Of a stretch of 64,000 nucleotides of DNA, positions 55,022-62,799 are shown in pieces. The position numbers and the translations under genes were made by a program. Under the pieces are notes generated by a model. That model was not told the DNA's origin, did no database searches, and was given only the letters and a program-made list of their open reading frames with translations. Source of the DNA: Phycisphaeraceae bacterium (GTDB taxonomy: Bacteria; Planctomycetota; Phycisphaerae; Phycisphaerales; UBA1924); the NCBI GenBank assembly GCA_020639195.1, contig JACKHB010000004.1:541332-605331 (forward strand), given 5' to 3'. Each line of letters opens with the position of its first letter. Positions within the stretch are counted from its first letter, which is position 1.

Positions 55022-55672
55022 CTACCGGCGGCGGCGTGTCGCGACCAGCCCGCCCAGGCCCAGCAACGCCAAGCTCGACGGCGCCGGGATGTTCAGGAAC
55101 ACATCCACGTCGGTATCGGGGTCGAGGCGGTTGGCTCCGAAGTTCATCTCGATCTGGCTGAACGAGCCCACGGAGGTGGCCCAGGGATTGATGTCCACCC
55201 CGAGAAAGGTCCCGATGCCCTCGCTCCAGGCCCCCTCACCCAGGAGCCCGCCAAGAATGAACCGATTCGGCGCGATCTGAAGGATCGAAACCGTGGGCGA
55301 CGGCAGGATTGTCGACGCGTACGTGTTCTCGGTCCCGCTCTGGTTCACCGAGAACATCAACTCGCCACCCGTCAGACGCCCATCCAGGAAACGGATCATC
55401 ATGTCAAACGCGAAGCCCGCGACCGAGGCCCCGCCCGTCTGCTGCGAATCGCCGTCAATCAACACATCCAGAATCGAGGCATCGCCATCGATATCCGGGT
55501 TCGCGAGCGTGTTGTACACGTGCAGCGATCCGGTGAACGACTCCGACATCGGCCCGCTCACCATCGCCGACAACGCGTCGAAGTCCACCTGCAGCTCGGT
55601 CTGGCCCTGCGCGAGCCCCGTCAGCGACGCCGCGCCAGCCAACACCACAACGCTCCGCATCGTCCGAGCCAT
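55022..55672 (-). CDS. PEP-CTERM-like secreted protein
   Basis: A 216-residue exported protein (signal MARTMRSVVVLAGAASLTGLAQGQ). The mature part is beta-rich and acidic (LQVDFDALSAMVSGPMSESFTGSLHVYNTLANPDIDGDASILDVLIDGDSQ). The end PAPSSLALLGLGGLVATRRRR is the sorting tail. GGGAGAG precedes the ATG. It differs from the array family downstream. Function unknown. Confidence 0.8.
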   Translation of the reverse strand: MARTMRSVVVLAGAASLTGLAQGQTELQVDFDALSAMVSGPMSESFTGSLHVYNTLANPDIDGDASILDVLIDGDSQQTGGASVAGFAFDMMIRFLDGRLTGGELMFSVNQSGTENTYASTILPSPTVSILQIAPNRFILGGLLGEGAWSEGIGTFLGVDINPWATSVGSFSQIEMNFGANRLDPDTDVDVFLNIPAPSSLALLGLGGLVATRRRR

Positions 55673-56020
55673 CTTCACTCTCCCTCGCTGAAACAAACTC
55701 TCGCTCCACCACCGCGCGCACCGACAACCCGGCGCGCCCAACGCGCCCTCGCCACGCCTCGCTCAGAGTGGCCGTCTGATTCGCGCTCCCCCGCGCGACA
55801 TTCGGGTCGTCTATGACCCTTCTATCACGTCGTCTGACAACATGCCTCAGGAAACCACCACCGACCACCAAAACGCCGCAAATAACCACATGTGGACCTC
55901 ATTATGGCGCACAAACTATTGTCTCATAAGCACTTAGAGGGACGGCCCGATCCTCCCCCACCGCCGCCGGGGCCCCCTCCGTTCACGCCCGAGAACCGCC
56001 TCCGTCGATATCCCACCCCA
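55673..56020. other. 348-bp divergent gap
   Basis: Separates a minus-strand PEP-CTERM gene from the plus-strand carboxypeptidase gene. A distinctly A/T-rich patch at about 55855-55935 probably holds the promoters of one or both genes, but I cannot assign clear -35 and -10 boxes. A proline-coding C-rich run follows just before the carboxypeptidase gene; upstream in-frame codons there do not look like protein. Confidence 0.4.
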
Positions 56021-56842
56021 ATGCGCCCCTTCCCATATCTGCCCCTTGCGCTCTGTCTTCTGCTCGCCGCCTGCTCATCGAGCCCGCGCGACAATTGGAA
56101 GCCCCTCTCCTCCATTGACGACCTCCTCTCCCCGTCAACCATCCCTTCTCGCGCCTGGCTCACTCTCGGATCCACCAACCAGCGCCGACCCCTCGAAGCG
56201 CGCACCGTCGGTCAGGGACCCACCCGCGTCTACCTCATCGCCGCGATCCATGGGAACGAGCCCGAGGGCATCGCCGCGGCCGACCGCCTCGCCCGAGAAC
56301 TCATCGACAGCCCACACCTCACCCTCCGAGTCGTCCGCGACATGAATCCCGACGGCACCAACGCGCGCTCGCGGGAGAACGCTCGCGGCGTGGACCTTAA
56401 CCGCAACTGGCCTGCCTCAAACTTCCAGCCCTCGCCCGACAACGGCCCCTCGCCGCTCTCAGAGCCCGAGACCGCCGCCGTCCACAACGACCTGCTCGCG
56501 TTCGCGCCGGACCTGGTCGTCGTCTTCCATTCCACCGCACGCGCCAACGCGCCGTTTGTGAACTATGACGGCCCCGCCGCGGCACTCGCGCACCGATGGT
56601 CCTACGCCGCGCGTCGTGTCGCCGACGGCTGGTCCGTCGTGCGCGACATGGGCTACCCCACGCCCGGATCGATCGGCACGTTCGTCGGCGTGGACCGGCG
56701 CATCCCGATCCTCACGATCGAGTTCGCCCAGGGCCAGGACCCGGAATCGGCGCTGACCGCTTCACGCGCCGGCCTGAGCGCCGTGGTCGACCGCCTCGCG
56801 CTCGCACGCTCGAGCGAACTGGTCAGCCAGAACGCGCCGTGA
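56021..56842 (+). CDS. Lipoprotein with M14-type zinc carboxypeptidase fold
   Basis: A 273-residue lipoprotein (MRPFPYLPLALCLLLAACSSS, lipobox LAAC). The catalytic domain has AAIHGNEPEG (HxxE zinc ligands), DMNPDGTNARSRENARGVDLNRNWPA (substrate carboxylate region and a family NRNWP motif), VVFHSTA (third His) and ILTIEFAQG with the catalytic glutamate. This matches M14 relatives such as murein peptide amidase (MpaA-like) or succinylglutamate desuccinylase-like proteins. Anchoring suggests action on cell-wall peptides; the substrate is inferred only. Confidence 0.82.
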   Translation: MRPFPYLPLALCLLLAACSSSPRDNWKPLSSIDDLLSPSTIPSRAWLTLGSTNQRRPLEARTVGQGPTRVYLIAAIHGNEPEGIAAADRLARELIDSPHLTLRVVRDMNPDGTNARSRENARGVDLNRNWPASNFQPSPDNGPSPLSEPETAAVHNDLLAFAPDLVVVFHSTARANAPFVNYDGPAAALAHRWSYAARRVADGWSVVRDMGYPTPGSIGTFVGVDRRIPILTIEFAQGQDPESALTASRAGLSAVVDRLALARSSELVSQNAP

Positions 56843-56845
56843 TCT

Positions 56846-57490
56846 TCAATCTCGACGGCGCCCGGTGCGTATCCCCGCCAGCCCCGCGATCGCCAGCAGC
56901 CCCGCGCTCCCCGGCGCCGGGATCGTCATCACGATGAACGCGCTCGCCGCTTCGCCGCCCGGCGGCGTTCCGGCCCCGACCAGCGACACGAACGCGTAGT
57001 CCACGCCCGCGAGCAGATGAACGCGCTGCGACCCCGCGGAGTTGATGCCCGTTTCGAGCAGCATCTGCCCGCGATACACGCCGATTCTCAGTTGGCTCTC
57101 GAACCCGAAGTCATACGCCGTCATGTCCCATGCGACGCTGACCATCGCGTCCCGCGTGACCCGCACGAGCTGATAGTTGTACGTGATGCCGAGCCCATAC
57201 GCGAGGCCCGTCGAGCTCGCCTCCGCCCGGAACTCGCGCGCTGCGCCCACCGCCCACGCCGCGCCGTAGTCGTTGGAGGCCGACGTCTCGAACGCGCCCG
57301 CCCCGGCGAACGACTCGAAGTCGGCCGGGTCCGAATCCAGGAAGTCCATCGCGTACGACGCGCTCAGGTTGAATGCGGAAAAGACCGAGCCTGCCCAGTC
57401 GAACTCCTCGCCCGAAGCGACCGTGCCCCCGGCGCACAGCAACGCCCCGCCGAACAACAGCGCGCGACAGCCTCCCTCTCCGGCGCCCAT
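56846..57490 (-). CDS. Array paralogue 1: secreted QEFDW-family protein with PEP-CTERM-like end
   Basis: The most divergent member (214 residues) of the five-copy family. The signal (ALLFGGALLCAGGTVASGEEFDWAG) is recognisable, and so are SNDYGAAWAVGAAREFRAEASSTGLAYGLGITYNYQLVRVTRDAMVSVAWDMTAYDFGF and LLAGVDYAFVSLVGAGTPPG. The end is IPAPGSAGLLAIAGLAG with a weaker basic tail (RTGRRRD). It sits at the distal end of the array, three bases past the convergent carboxypeptidase gene. Function unknown. Confidence 0.78.
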   Translation of the reverse strand: MGAGEGGCRALLFGGALLCAGGTVASGEEFDWAGSVFSAFNLSASYAMDFLDSDPADFESFAGAGAFETSASNDYGAAWAVGAAREFRAEASSTGLAYGLGITYNYQLVRVTRDAMVSVAWDMTAYDFGFESQLRIGVYRGQMLLETGINSAGSQRVHLLAGVDYAFVSLVGAGTPPGGEAASAFIVMTIPAPGSAGLLAIAGLAGIRTGRRRD

Positions 57491-57631
57491 GCACTCACCC
57501 TCGCGACGATCCGCGCGCTCCATCGCCCGCGGGCCACTCAAAGGTACCCCACGCGCGCGATCGCGACACCAATTCGTCGGCCCGAGGGCCAACACGGGTC
57601 CGATATCCCTGCCACCCGAAGCCACGGCGAC

Positions 57632-57666
57632 AAAGAGACGCCGCGCAGGATCGCTCCCACGCGGCG
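57632..57666 (-). terminator. Intrinsic terminator after array paralogue 2
   Basis: CGCCGCG (57639-57645) pairs with CGCGGCG (57660-57666) around AGGATCGCTCCC-like inner sequence. On the minus strand it is followed by TCTCTTTG. It is a diverged relative of the hairpins after paralogues 3 to 5. Confidence 0.6.
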
Positions 57667-57694
57667 ACACCTCCTTGGCAGTGTCCCCGATCCG

Positions 57695-58318
57695 CTAGCG
57701 TCGCCGTCTGATCGCGCCGCCGGCCGAGATCGCGAGCAGCCCCACGCCCGCCGGCGCCGGAATCGTGATCAGCGCGTAGTTGCTCGCCGGCCCGCCGCCG
57801 GGCAGCGTGCCCGCGCCCACGGGACAGTCCAGCAGGTAGTCCACGCCCGCTTGCAGCGACACGCTGCCCGTGCCGCTGGTGTTGGTCCCGGTGTGGAAAA
57901 TCGTCCCCACTCCGACCTCGAGAATCGCGATGCTGCTGGAGAACCCGAAGTCGTAGGCCGTCAGGTCCCATTCCAGCGCGAGCGTCGCGTCCTGGGTCAC
58001 GCGGAAGTAGTGATAGTTGAACGTGACCCCCAGCCCGTAGGCGCGCCCGGTCGAACTCGCTTCTGCGCGGAACGAGGTCGCCGTGCCCTCGGCCGATGAG
58101 GCGCCGTAGTCGTTCGAGATCGAGGTGCTAAACGCGCCGGCGCCCAGGTGGATGTCGTAGTCGAATGGATCCAGGTCGCTGTAATCGAGCGCATCGGCGT
58201 AGCTGAAGTTCGAGCCGCTGTACGCCGCCCCGGCCCAATCGAATTCCTGTGCCCGTGCCGATCCAAGGCCGGCACACACCAACGCTCCGCCAAACAATGC
58301 CACGGTTCCGGTCTTCAT
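57695..58318 (-). CDS. Array paralogue 2: secreted QEFDW-family protein with PEP-CTERM-like end
   Basis: A 207-residue member. Signal MKTGTVALFGGALVCAGLGSARAQEFDWAG, then YSDLDPFDYDIHLGAGAFSTSISNDYGASSAEGTATSFRAEASSTGRAYGLGVTFNYHYFRVTQDA, a beta-rich core, and IPAPAGVGLLAISAGGAIRRRR as the sorting tail. AGGAG lies eight bases before the ATG. It lies 72 bases downstream of the channel gene and may be cotranscribed with it. Confidence 0.82.
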   Translation of the reverse strand: MKTGTVALFGGALVCAGLGSARAQEFDWAGAAYSGSNFSYADALDYSDLDPFDYDIHLGAGAFSTSISNDYGASSAEGTATSFRAEASSTGRAYGLGVTFNYHYFRVTQDATLALEWDLTAYDFGFSSSIAILEVGVGTIFHTGTNTSGTGSVSLQAGVDYLLDCPVGAGTLPGGGPASNYALITIPAPAGVGLLAISAGGAIRRRR

Positions 58319-58390
58319 CGCATGTCTCCTGTACAAACGTGCCAGGATGGCAAGCGACAGACGACACTCCGACTCACGAAGTGGCCGACT

Positions 58391-59491
58391 TCACTTCCCG
58401 AGGTACCGATCCACGCCCGCCTGCCACGCGGGGTCCGACACGATCTCCAGCAGCGCCCGATTGATCTCCTCGCGCGCTTCGCTCTGGTTGGGCAGCACCA
58501 GCGCGTACATCTGCTCCTCGAATCCGCCCGGCAGCACGCGGATCGCCGTCCCCTCGCGCCGACCGAGCAGGTACTCGAGCACCGGCCGGTCGTACACCGC
58601 CGCCGCGGCGTCGCCCTGCTCCACCGCATCGAGCGCCTCCTCGGGCGAATCGCATCCCACCCGCTCGATCCCACGCCGGCGCAAGAACGCCTCGCTCGTT
58701 GTGCCGCGGACCGTGGCCACCCGCCGCCCCGGCAGGTCGTTCACGCCCTGGATCCCCGTGTCCAGGCTCGATACGGTGAGCGCGCTGGCGATCCCGGCCG
58801 TAAAGAACGAGATGATGATGATGCTGGCGAACATCCATACCAGCGCGATGGCGCGCCCCGACACCGTCGCCGGCGCCTTGTCGCCGTAACCCACGGTGGT
58901 CATCGTCACCGCCGACCACCACATCCCGCTGCCCAGCCCGCGCATCGCGTCCCTCGGGAAATGCTCGTTGCGCTTCCGCTCGGCCAGCCACACCAGCGCC
59001 CCCACCGCCATCAGCAGCAGCACCAGGGCTCCGGTCACCTGCCAGAACGCCGACGAGAACAGCCGGCGCGCAGCGCCCAGCCACGGCCGGCTCTCGCCCT
59101 TGGGCGCGGCGATCGCCAGGCCCGCCACGGCGAACGGATTCGTAAAGTCCAGGCGCTGCTCGCGCTCGGCGGTCACACTGATCGCGCCAAGGCCCACCCC
59201 GGCGCGCCCCGACTCCACGGCGTCGAGCACCGCCGGCAGATCCTCCAGCGCCATGTACTCCGTCTCATATCCCAGCCTCGCGCCGATCCGATCCCACAGA
59301 TCGATCGCGATCCCCGCCGGCCGCTCGCCCTCCTCGATGATCACGTACGGCGGCGCGGGCTTGATCGCCGCGACGATCGGCGAGGCAGCGCCGCCGTCGC
59401 GAGTTTCGCCCTGCGCAGCGCCCCGCGATGCCAGCGCCAACAGCACAACCGCGACCACGCGGATCGCGCCGAGTCTCGTTGTCGGTGTCAT
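58391..59491 (-). CDS. Glutamate-receptor-like potassium channel: periplasmic binding protein domain with TVGYGD pore
   Basis: A 366-residue exported membrane protein (signal MTPTTRLGAIRVVAVVLLALASRGAAQ). Residues 38-135 are the first lobe of a family 3 solute-binding domain (IKPAPPYVIIEEGERPAGIAIDLWDRIGARLGYE...VGLGAISVTAEREQRLDFTNPF). A helix (about 152-170), a pore loop with TMTTVGYGDKAP (TVGYGD about residues 199-204) and a second helix (214-232) form a K+-selective pore. The second lobe follows (LPGRRVATVRGTTSEAFL...AVEQGDAAAAVYDRPVLEYLLG). This is the layout of bacterial GluR0. The ligand is unknown. Confidence 0.88.
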   Translation of the reverse strand: MTPTTRLGAIRVVAVVLLALASRGAAQGETRDGGAASPIVAAIKPAPPYVIIEEGERPAGIAIDLWDRIGARLGYETEYMALEDLPAVLDAVESGRAGVGLGAISVTAEREQRLDFTNPFAVAGLAIAAPKGESRPWLGAARRLFSSAFWQVTGALVLLLMAVGALVWLAERKRNEHFPRDAMRGLGSGMWWSAVTMTTVGYGDKAPATVSGRAIALVWMFASIIIISFFTAGIASALTVSSLDTGIQGVNDLPGRRVATVRGTTSEAFLRRRGIERVGCDSPEEALDAVEQGDAAAAVYDRPVLEYLLGRREGTAIRVLPGGFEEQMYALVLPNQSEAREEINRALLEIVSDPAWQAGVDRYLGK

Positions 59492-59556
59492 GGACCAGTC
59501 TACGGCGCGGCGGGGGCGATCGGGCTCGTGGAAACTGGACGACTCGCGTGTTGAGT

Positions 59557-59591
59557 CAAAGAAAAGATGCGCGGGATCGCTCCCGCGCATC
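59557..59591 (-). terminator. Intrinsic terminator after array paralogue 3
   Basis: A perfect 11-bp stem, GATGCGCGGGA (59566-59576)/TCCCGCGCATC (59581-59591), loop TCGC. On the minus strand it is followed by TTTTCTTTGA, a clear U-rich tail. It ends paralogue 3's transcript about 35 bases past its stop. Confidence 0.8.
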
Positions 59592-59625
59592 GGCGATGAA
59601 TCACAAAGCCAATTCGTTCCTCTCT

Positions 59626-60252
59626 CTACCTTCTGCGCCGCACCGAGACGAGGCCCGCGAGGGCCAGCAGCCCGACGCCTCCCGGCGCAGGAATCGTGAT
59701 GAGCGCGAAGTTGGTCCCCGGTTGACCACCGGGCGGCGTCCCCGCGACCAGAGTGCAGGCGATGCCGTAGTCCCCGCCCGCCAGCAGCGACAGGTGGCCC
59801 GACCCCGCCGTGTTGATCCCCGTGTCGAAAATGGTGGAGCCATCCGAGAGATCGAAGAGGTTCATGAAATTCTGTGTGCCAAAGCCGAAGGCCGTCATAT
59901 CCCATGAGATGTCGATGGTCGCATCCGCGGTCACCCGGAACGCGAGGGAGTGGAGCGTGTTCGCGAGGCTGTTGGCGGTGTGCGTGGACCTCGTTTCTGT
60001 TCTGAAGAACGTCGCCGTGCCCTCGCCGGACGCGACGCCGTAGTCGCTGGAGACGAACGTGCTGAACGGCCCGGCGCCGAAGTGCTGGTCGTAGTCGCGC
60101 GGGACGGAATCGGAGTAATCCAGCACGATCGAGTAGCTCAGATTGGTGCTGCTGTACGGCGAGCTGCTCCAGTCGAACTCCTGCGCCTGGGCGCTGCCGA
60201 TGCCGGCGCACAGCAGCGCGCCGCCGAACAATCCCGCGTGTCTGGCCTTCAT
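59626..60252 (-). CDS. Array paralogue 3: secreted QEFDW-family protein with PEP-CTERM-like end
   Basis: A 208-residue member. Signal MKARHAGLFGGALLCAGIGSAQAQEFDWSS is almost identical to paralogue 5. The mature part is DYSDSVPRDYDQHFGAGPFSTFVSSDYGVASGEGTATFFRTETRSTHTA..., then DISWDMTAFGFG and FDTGINTAGSGHLSLLAGGDYG, ending IPAPGGVGLLALAGLVSVRRRR. Upstream GGAGGAACAGAGAC is the ribosome binding region. The function is unknown. Confidence 0.82.
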   Translation of the reverse strand: MKARHAGLFGGALLCAGIGSAQAQEFDWSSSPYSSTNLSYSIVLDYSDSVPRDYDQHFGAGPFSTFVSSDYGVASGEGTATFFRTETRSTHTANSLANTLHSLAFRVTADATIDISWDMTAFGFGTQNFMNLFDLSDGSTIFDTGINTAGSGHLSLLAGGDYGIACTLVAGTPPGGQPGTNFALITIPAPGGVGLLALAGLVSVRRRR

Positions 60253-60289
60253 GTCTCTGTTCCTCCGATGGTTCGATTGAAACTTGAAG

Positions 60290-60319
60290 CCGATGCGCGG
60301 GATCGCTCCCGCGCATCGG
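60290..60319 (-). repeat. Hairpin in array spacer, copy 2
   Basis: CGATGCGCGGGA-TCGC-TCCCGCGCATCG, at least 12-bp arms, lying about 35 bases past the end of the broken paralogue 4. It is followed by a spacer block (GGCGATGACTCACAAAGCCG, then TTCGTTCC) that is shared with the next copy. The U-tail on the minus strand is weak, so termination is less certain. Confidence 0.65.
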
Positions 60320-60351
60320 CGATGACTCACAAAGCCGATTCGTTCCTCGGG

Positions 60352-60962
60352 CTACCTTCTGCGCCGCACCGCCGCCAGGCCGGCAAGCGCCAGCAGCCCG
60401 GCACTTCCCGGCGCGGGGATCGTCATCAGCGCGAAGGCGCTCGTGGCGCCGAGTCCCGGCAGCGTCCCGGCGCCGACGACGCAATCAAGAAAGTAGTCCA
60501 CGCCCGCCAGCAGCGACACCTGGCCCGACCCGGCGGTGTTGAAGCCCGTGTCGAAGATGGTTGTGAGCGAGTCGTCGAGGATCCTCAGGTGCGAGAAGAA
60601 GTCGAAGTCGTAGGCGGTGAGGTCCCAGGAGATGTCCACGGTCGCGTCCTGCGTGACGCGGAAGTAGTGACTGATTGAACGTGATGCGAAGCCGTTGGCG
60701 AGGCCAATCGAACTGCGTTTGACGCGGAATTGATGTGGCCGTTCCTTCCTTCCAGCCGATGAGGCGCGTAGTCGTTGGAGATGGAAGTGCGAACGCGCCC
60801 CCGCCGTAGGCAATGTCATAGTCGAACGGATCGCGAAGTCATATAGTCATCGCGTACGAAAGCCCGGTTGTTCCCGCTGTACGCCGCGCGCTCCAGTCAG
60901 GCCACTGCACGCTGGGCGCACAGCAGCGCGCCGCCGAACAATCCCGCGTGTCTGGCCCTCAT
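60352..60962 (-). pseudogene. Array paralogue 4: frame-broken QEFDW-family gene
   Basis: The last 155 codons (60352-60819) encode a good family C-terminal half: FRVTQDATVDISWDLTAYDFDFFSHL, FDTGFNTAGSGQVSLLAGVDY, IPAPGSAGLLALAGLAAVRRRR. The 5' third still shows ATG at 60962 and MRARHAGLFGGALLCA but carries many small insertions and deletions relative to paralogue 5 (for example GATGCGAAG for GATGCCGAAG and GGCGCGTAG for GGCGCCGTAG), so no open frame joins the two parts. It could be a pseudogene or a stretch of sequencing/assembly error. Confidence 0.8.
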
Positions 60963-60999
60963 GTCTCTCTTCCTCCGTTGGATCGATGAAAACTCCAAT

Positions 61000-61029
61000 C
61001 CGATGCGCGGGATCGCTCCCGCGCATCGG
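61000..61029 (-). repeat. Hairpin in array spacer, copy 3
   Basis: CGATGCGCGGGA-TCGC-TCCCGCGCATCG, the same hairpin as at 60290, located about 35 bases past the stop of array paralogue 5. It and the following spacer belong to the duplicated unit of about 710-720 bases. A T-rich stretch on the minus strand (AGTTTTC) follows after about ten bases. Confidence 0.65.
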
Positions 61030-61061
61030 CGATGACTCACAAAGCCGATTCGTTCCCCTGG

Positions 61062-61685
61062 CTACCTTCTGCGCCGCACCGCCGCCAGGCCGGCAAGCGC
61101 CAGCAGCCCGGCGCTTCCCGGCGCGGGGATCGTCATCAGCGCGAAGGCGCTCGTGGCGCCCAGTCCCGGCAGCGTGCCGGCGCCGGTGACGCTCTCCAGA
61201 GCGTAATTCACGCCCGCCAGCAGCGACGCCTGGCCCGAGCCGGCGGTGTTGAAGCCCGTGTCGAAGACCGAGCCGCCGCCCACCTCAAAGATCGACAGGT
61301 GCGAGCCGAAATTGAAGTCGAACGCCGTCATGTCCCACGAGATGTCCACGGTCGCGTCCTGCGTGACCCGGAACTGGTGGTAGTTGAACGTGATGCCGAA
61401 GCCGTAGGCGTTGCCCGTCGAACTGCCGTTGGCGCGGAACGATGTGGCCGTCCCTTCGGCCGATGAGGCGCCGTAGTCGTTGGAGATCGAAGTGCTGAAG
61501 ACGCCCCCGCCGTAGGCATAGTCATAGTCGCGCGGATCAAAGTCGCTGTAGTCCAGCGCGTACGAACCGCTCGAGTTGTAGTGGCTGTACGGCGCGCCAA
61601 CCCAGTCGAACTCCTGCGCCTGGGCGCTGCCGATGCCGGCGCACAGCAGCGCGCCGCCGAACAATCCCGCGTGTCTGGCCTTCAT
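61062..61685 (-). CDS. Array paralogue 5: secreted QEFDW-family protein with PEP-CTERM-like end
   Basis: The intact founder-like member (207 residues). Signal MKARHAGLFGGALLCAGIGSAQAQEFDWVG, then APYSHYNSSGSYALDYSDFDPRDYDYAYGGGVFSTSISNDYGASSAEGTATSFRANGSSTGNAYGFGITFNYHQFRVTQDATVDISWDMTAFDFNFGSHLSIF, FDTGFNTAGSGQASLLAGVNY and the end IPAPGSAGLLALAGLAAVRRRR. GGAGGAACAGAGAC lies upstream of the ATG. The motif NDYGASSAEGTATSFRA is shared with paralogue 2. Function unknown; probably a cell-surface or matrix protein. Confidence 0.82.
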   Translation of the reverse strand: MKARHAGLFGGALLCAGIGSAQAQEFDWVGAPYSHYNSSGSYALDYSDFDPRDYDYAYGGGVFSTSISNDYGASSAEGTATSFRANGSSTGNAYGFGITFNYHQFRVTQDATVDISWDMTAFDFNFGSHLSIFEVGGGSVFDTGFNTAGSGQASLLAGVNYALESVTGAGTLPGLGATSAFALMTIPAPGSAGLLALAGLAAVRRRR

Positions 61686-61983
61686 GTCTCTGTTCCTCCG
61701 GTTCTGCGGACTCTCTCTCGGCGCACGCGAACGACGCGCGGCCGGGCGGGCCGGGCACGGCCCACGCCGGAAACTACCAGACCGACCCCTGCCGCGGGTA
61801 AGAATTTCCCCGGAATCGGTGGTGTGGACGAGAATTTGATATCTGTTCACTCTTCGATGGGGTTTCTGACCGGTCTCGGCGGCCGATTCCCACCGGTGAT
61901 CCCCAGTGCGACACCGAGACATCGGCGGATGGCGGTCCGCGCGGGCCGTCGAATCGAGTCAGAAGGTACTGTGGTTTCGAGAC
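61686..61983. other. 298-bp gap at head of array
   Basis: Contains an A/T-richer stretch at about 61803-61850 (GAATTTCCCC, AATTTGATATCTG) that could hold the promoter for the minus-strand array. No -35/-10 pair stands out. The rest is GC-rich with nothing I can name. Confidence 0.35.
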
Positions 61984-62793
61984 TTACGCCGCGCGTGAGG
62001 CGCGTGTGCCGTGGCCGGGCAGTGCCACGATCACGCGGCAGCCCCCACTCTCGGCCGGGCCGATCTCAAACTGCCCGCCGCATCCCGAGACCAGCGCCTC
62101 GCAGATCGCCAGGCCCATGCCCGTGGTCTGTAATACCGAACTAAATCCGATTCCATCATCCGTGATTTCGATCCCCCATCCAGGGGTGTTCCACGAGGAA
62201 CACTTCGTGGGGCGCCACGAGACCGTGATGGTCCCGCCGCGTTGCGTCGCCTTCGCGGCGTTGTCGAGCACGTTGCCGATGACCCGGCGCAGCTCCAACT
62301 CCCCCATCGCCACAGTGGCGTCGGAATCACCGGCGCGAACATCCACACGAATGCCCCTGCCCGAGAGCAGCACGTCGCGCGACTCGATCTCTCGGGTGAT
62401 GATCCCCGCGATCCCGCAGCCCCCCGGGTTCGCGGGTGTTCCACGAGGAACCAGCGATTCGAGCAGGGCCCCCGCCGCGACCAGGCTGTCCGACGCCGCG
62501 TTGAGGCGCCGGGCCACTTCGGGACTGGCGACCTGGCGGCAGGACGCGTCGATCTGCAGGACCGCCGCGGCGAGCATGGATCTCACGTCGTGGGCCACGA
62601 GCGCCGCGTGGAGGCTGGGCGCGCGTTCCGGGCCCAACTGCTCTTTAAGTTCGTCGAACCGGGCCTGGATGGCGTCGAGATGCTCGAACGCGCGGGTCTG
62701 CCGGTGGCTGGTGCGGTCGGTGGACACGTGCCGGTCGTATCGGCGGGATTCGACGGGGACTTGGGGCCGGGTGGTCGCGGGCGGCGGGCCCAC
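61984..62793 (-). CDS. Orphan histidine kinase-like protein
   Basis: A 269-residue soluble kinase-like protein without membrane segment. LVAHDVRSMLAAAVLQIDASCRQ resembles an H-box (AHD-R); the HATPase region has VIGNVLDNAAKATQRGG (N-box), EITDDGIGF (G1) and TTGMGLAICEALV (G2). No response regulator gene adjoins it. The start is GTG at 62793, six bases after the Nudix gene stop. Two parS-like 16-mers lie in the gene (62187-62202 and 62437-62452). Confidence 0.8.
   Translation of the reverse strand: MGPPPATTRPQVPVESRRYDRHVSTDRTSHRQTRAFEHLDAIQARFDELKEQLGPERAPSLHAALVAHDVRSMLAAAVLQIDASCRQVASPEVARRLNAASDSLVAAGALLESLVPRGTPANPGGCGIAGIITREIESRDVLLSGRGIRVDVRAGDSDATVAMGELELRRVIGNVLDNAAKATQRGGTITVSWRPTKCSSWNTPGWGIEITDDGIGFSSVLQTTGMGLAICEALVSGCGGQFEIGPAESGGCRVIVALPGHGTRASRAA
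62187..62202. promoter_or_regulatory. parS-like site (one mismatch)
   Basis: TGTTCCACGAGGAACA, one base off a perfect parS palindrome. It lies inside the histidine kinase gene about 1.1 kb from the parB start. Confidence 0.55.
62437..62452. promoter_or_regulatory. parS-like site (two mismatches)
   Basis: TGTTCCACGAGGAACC, with the same central change as the site at 62187 plus one at the end. It lies inside the histidine kinase gene. Confidence 0.45.
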
Positions 62794-62799
62794 GTGGGC

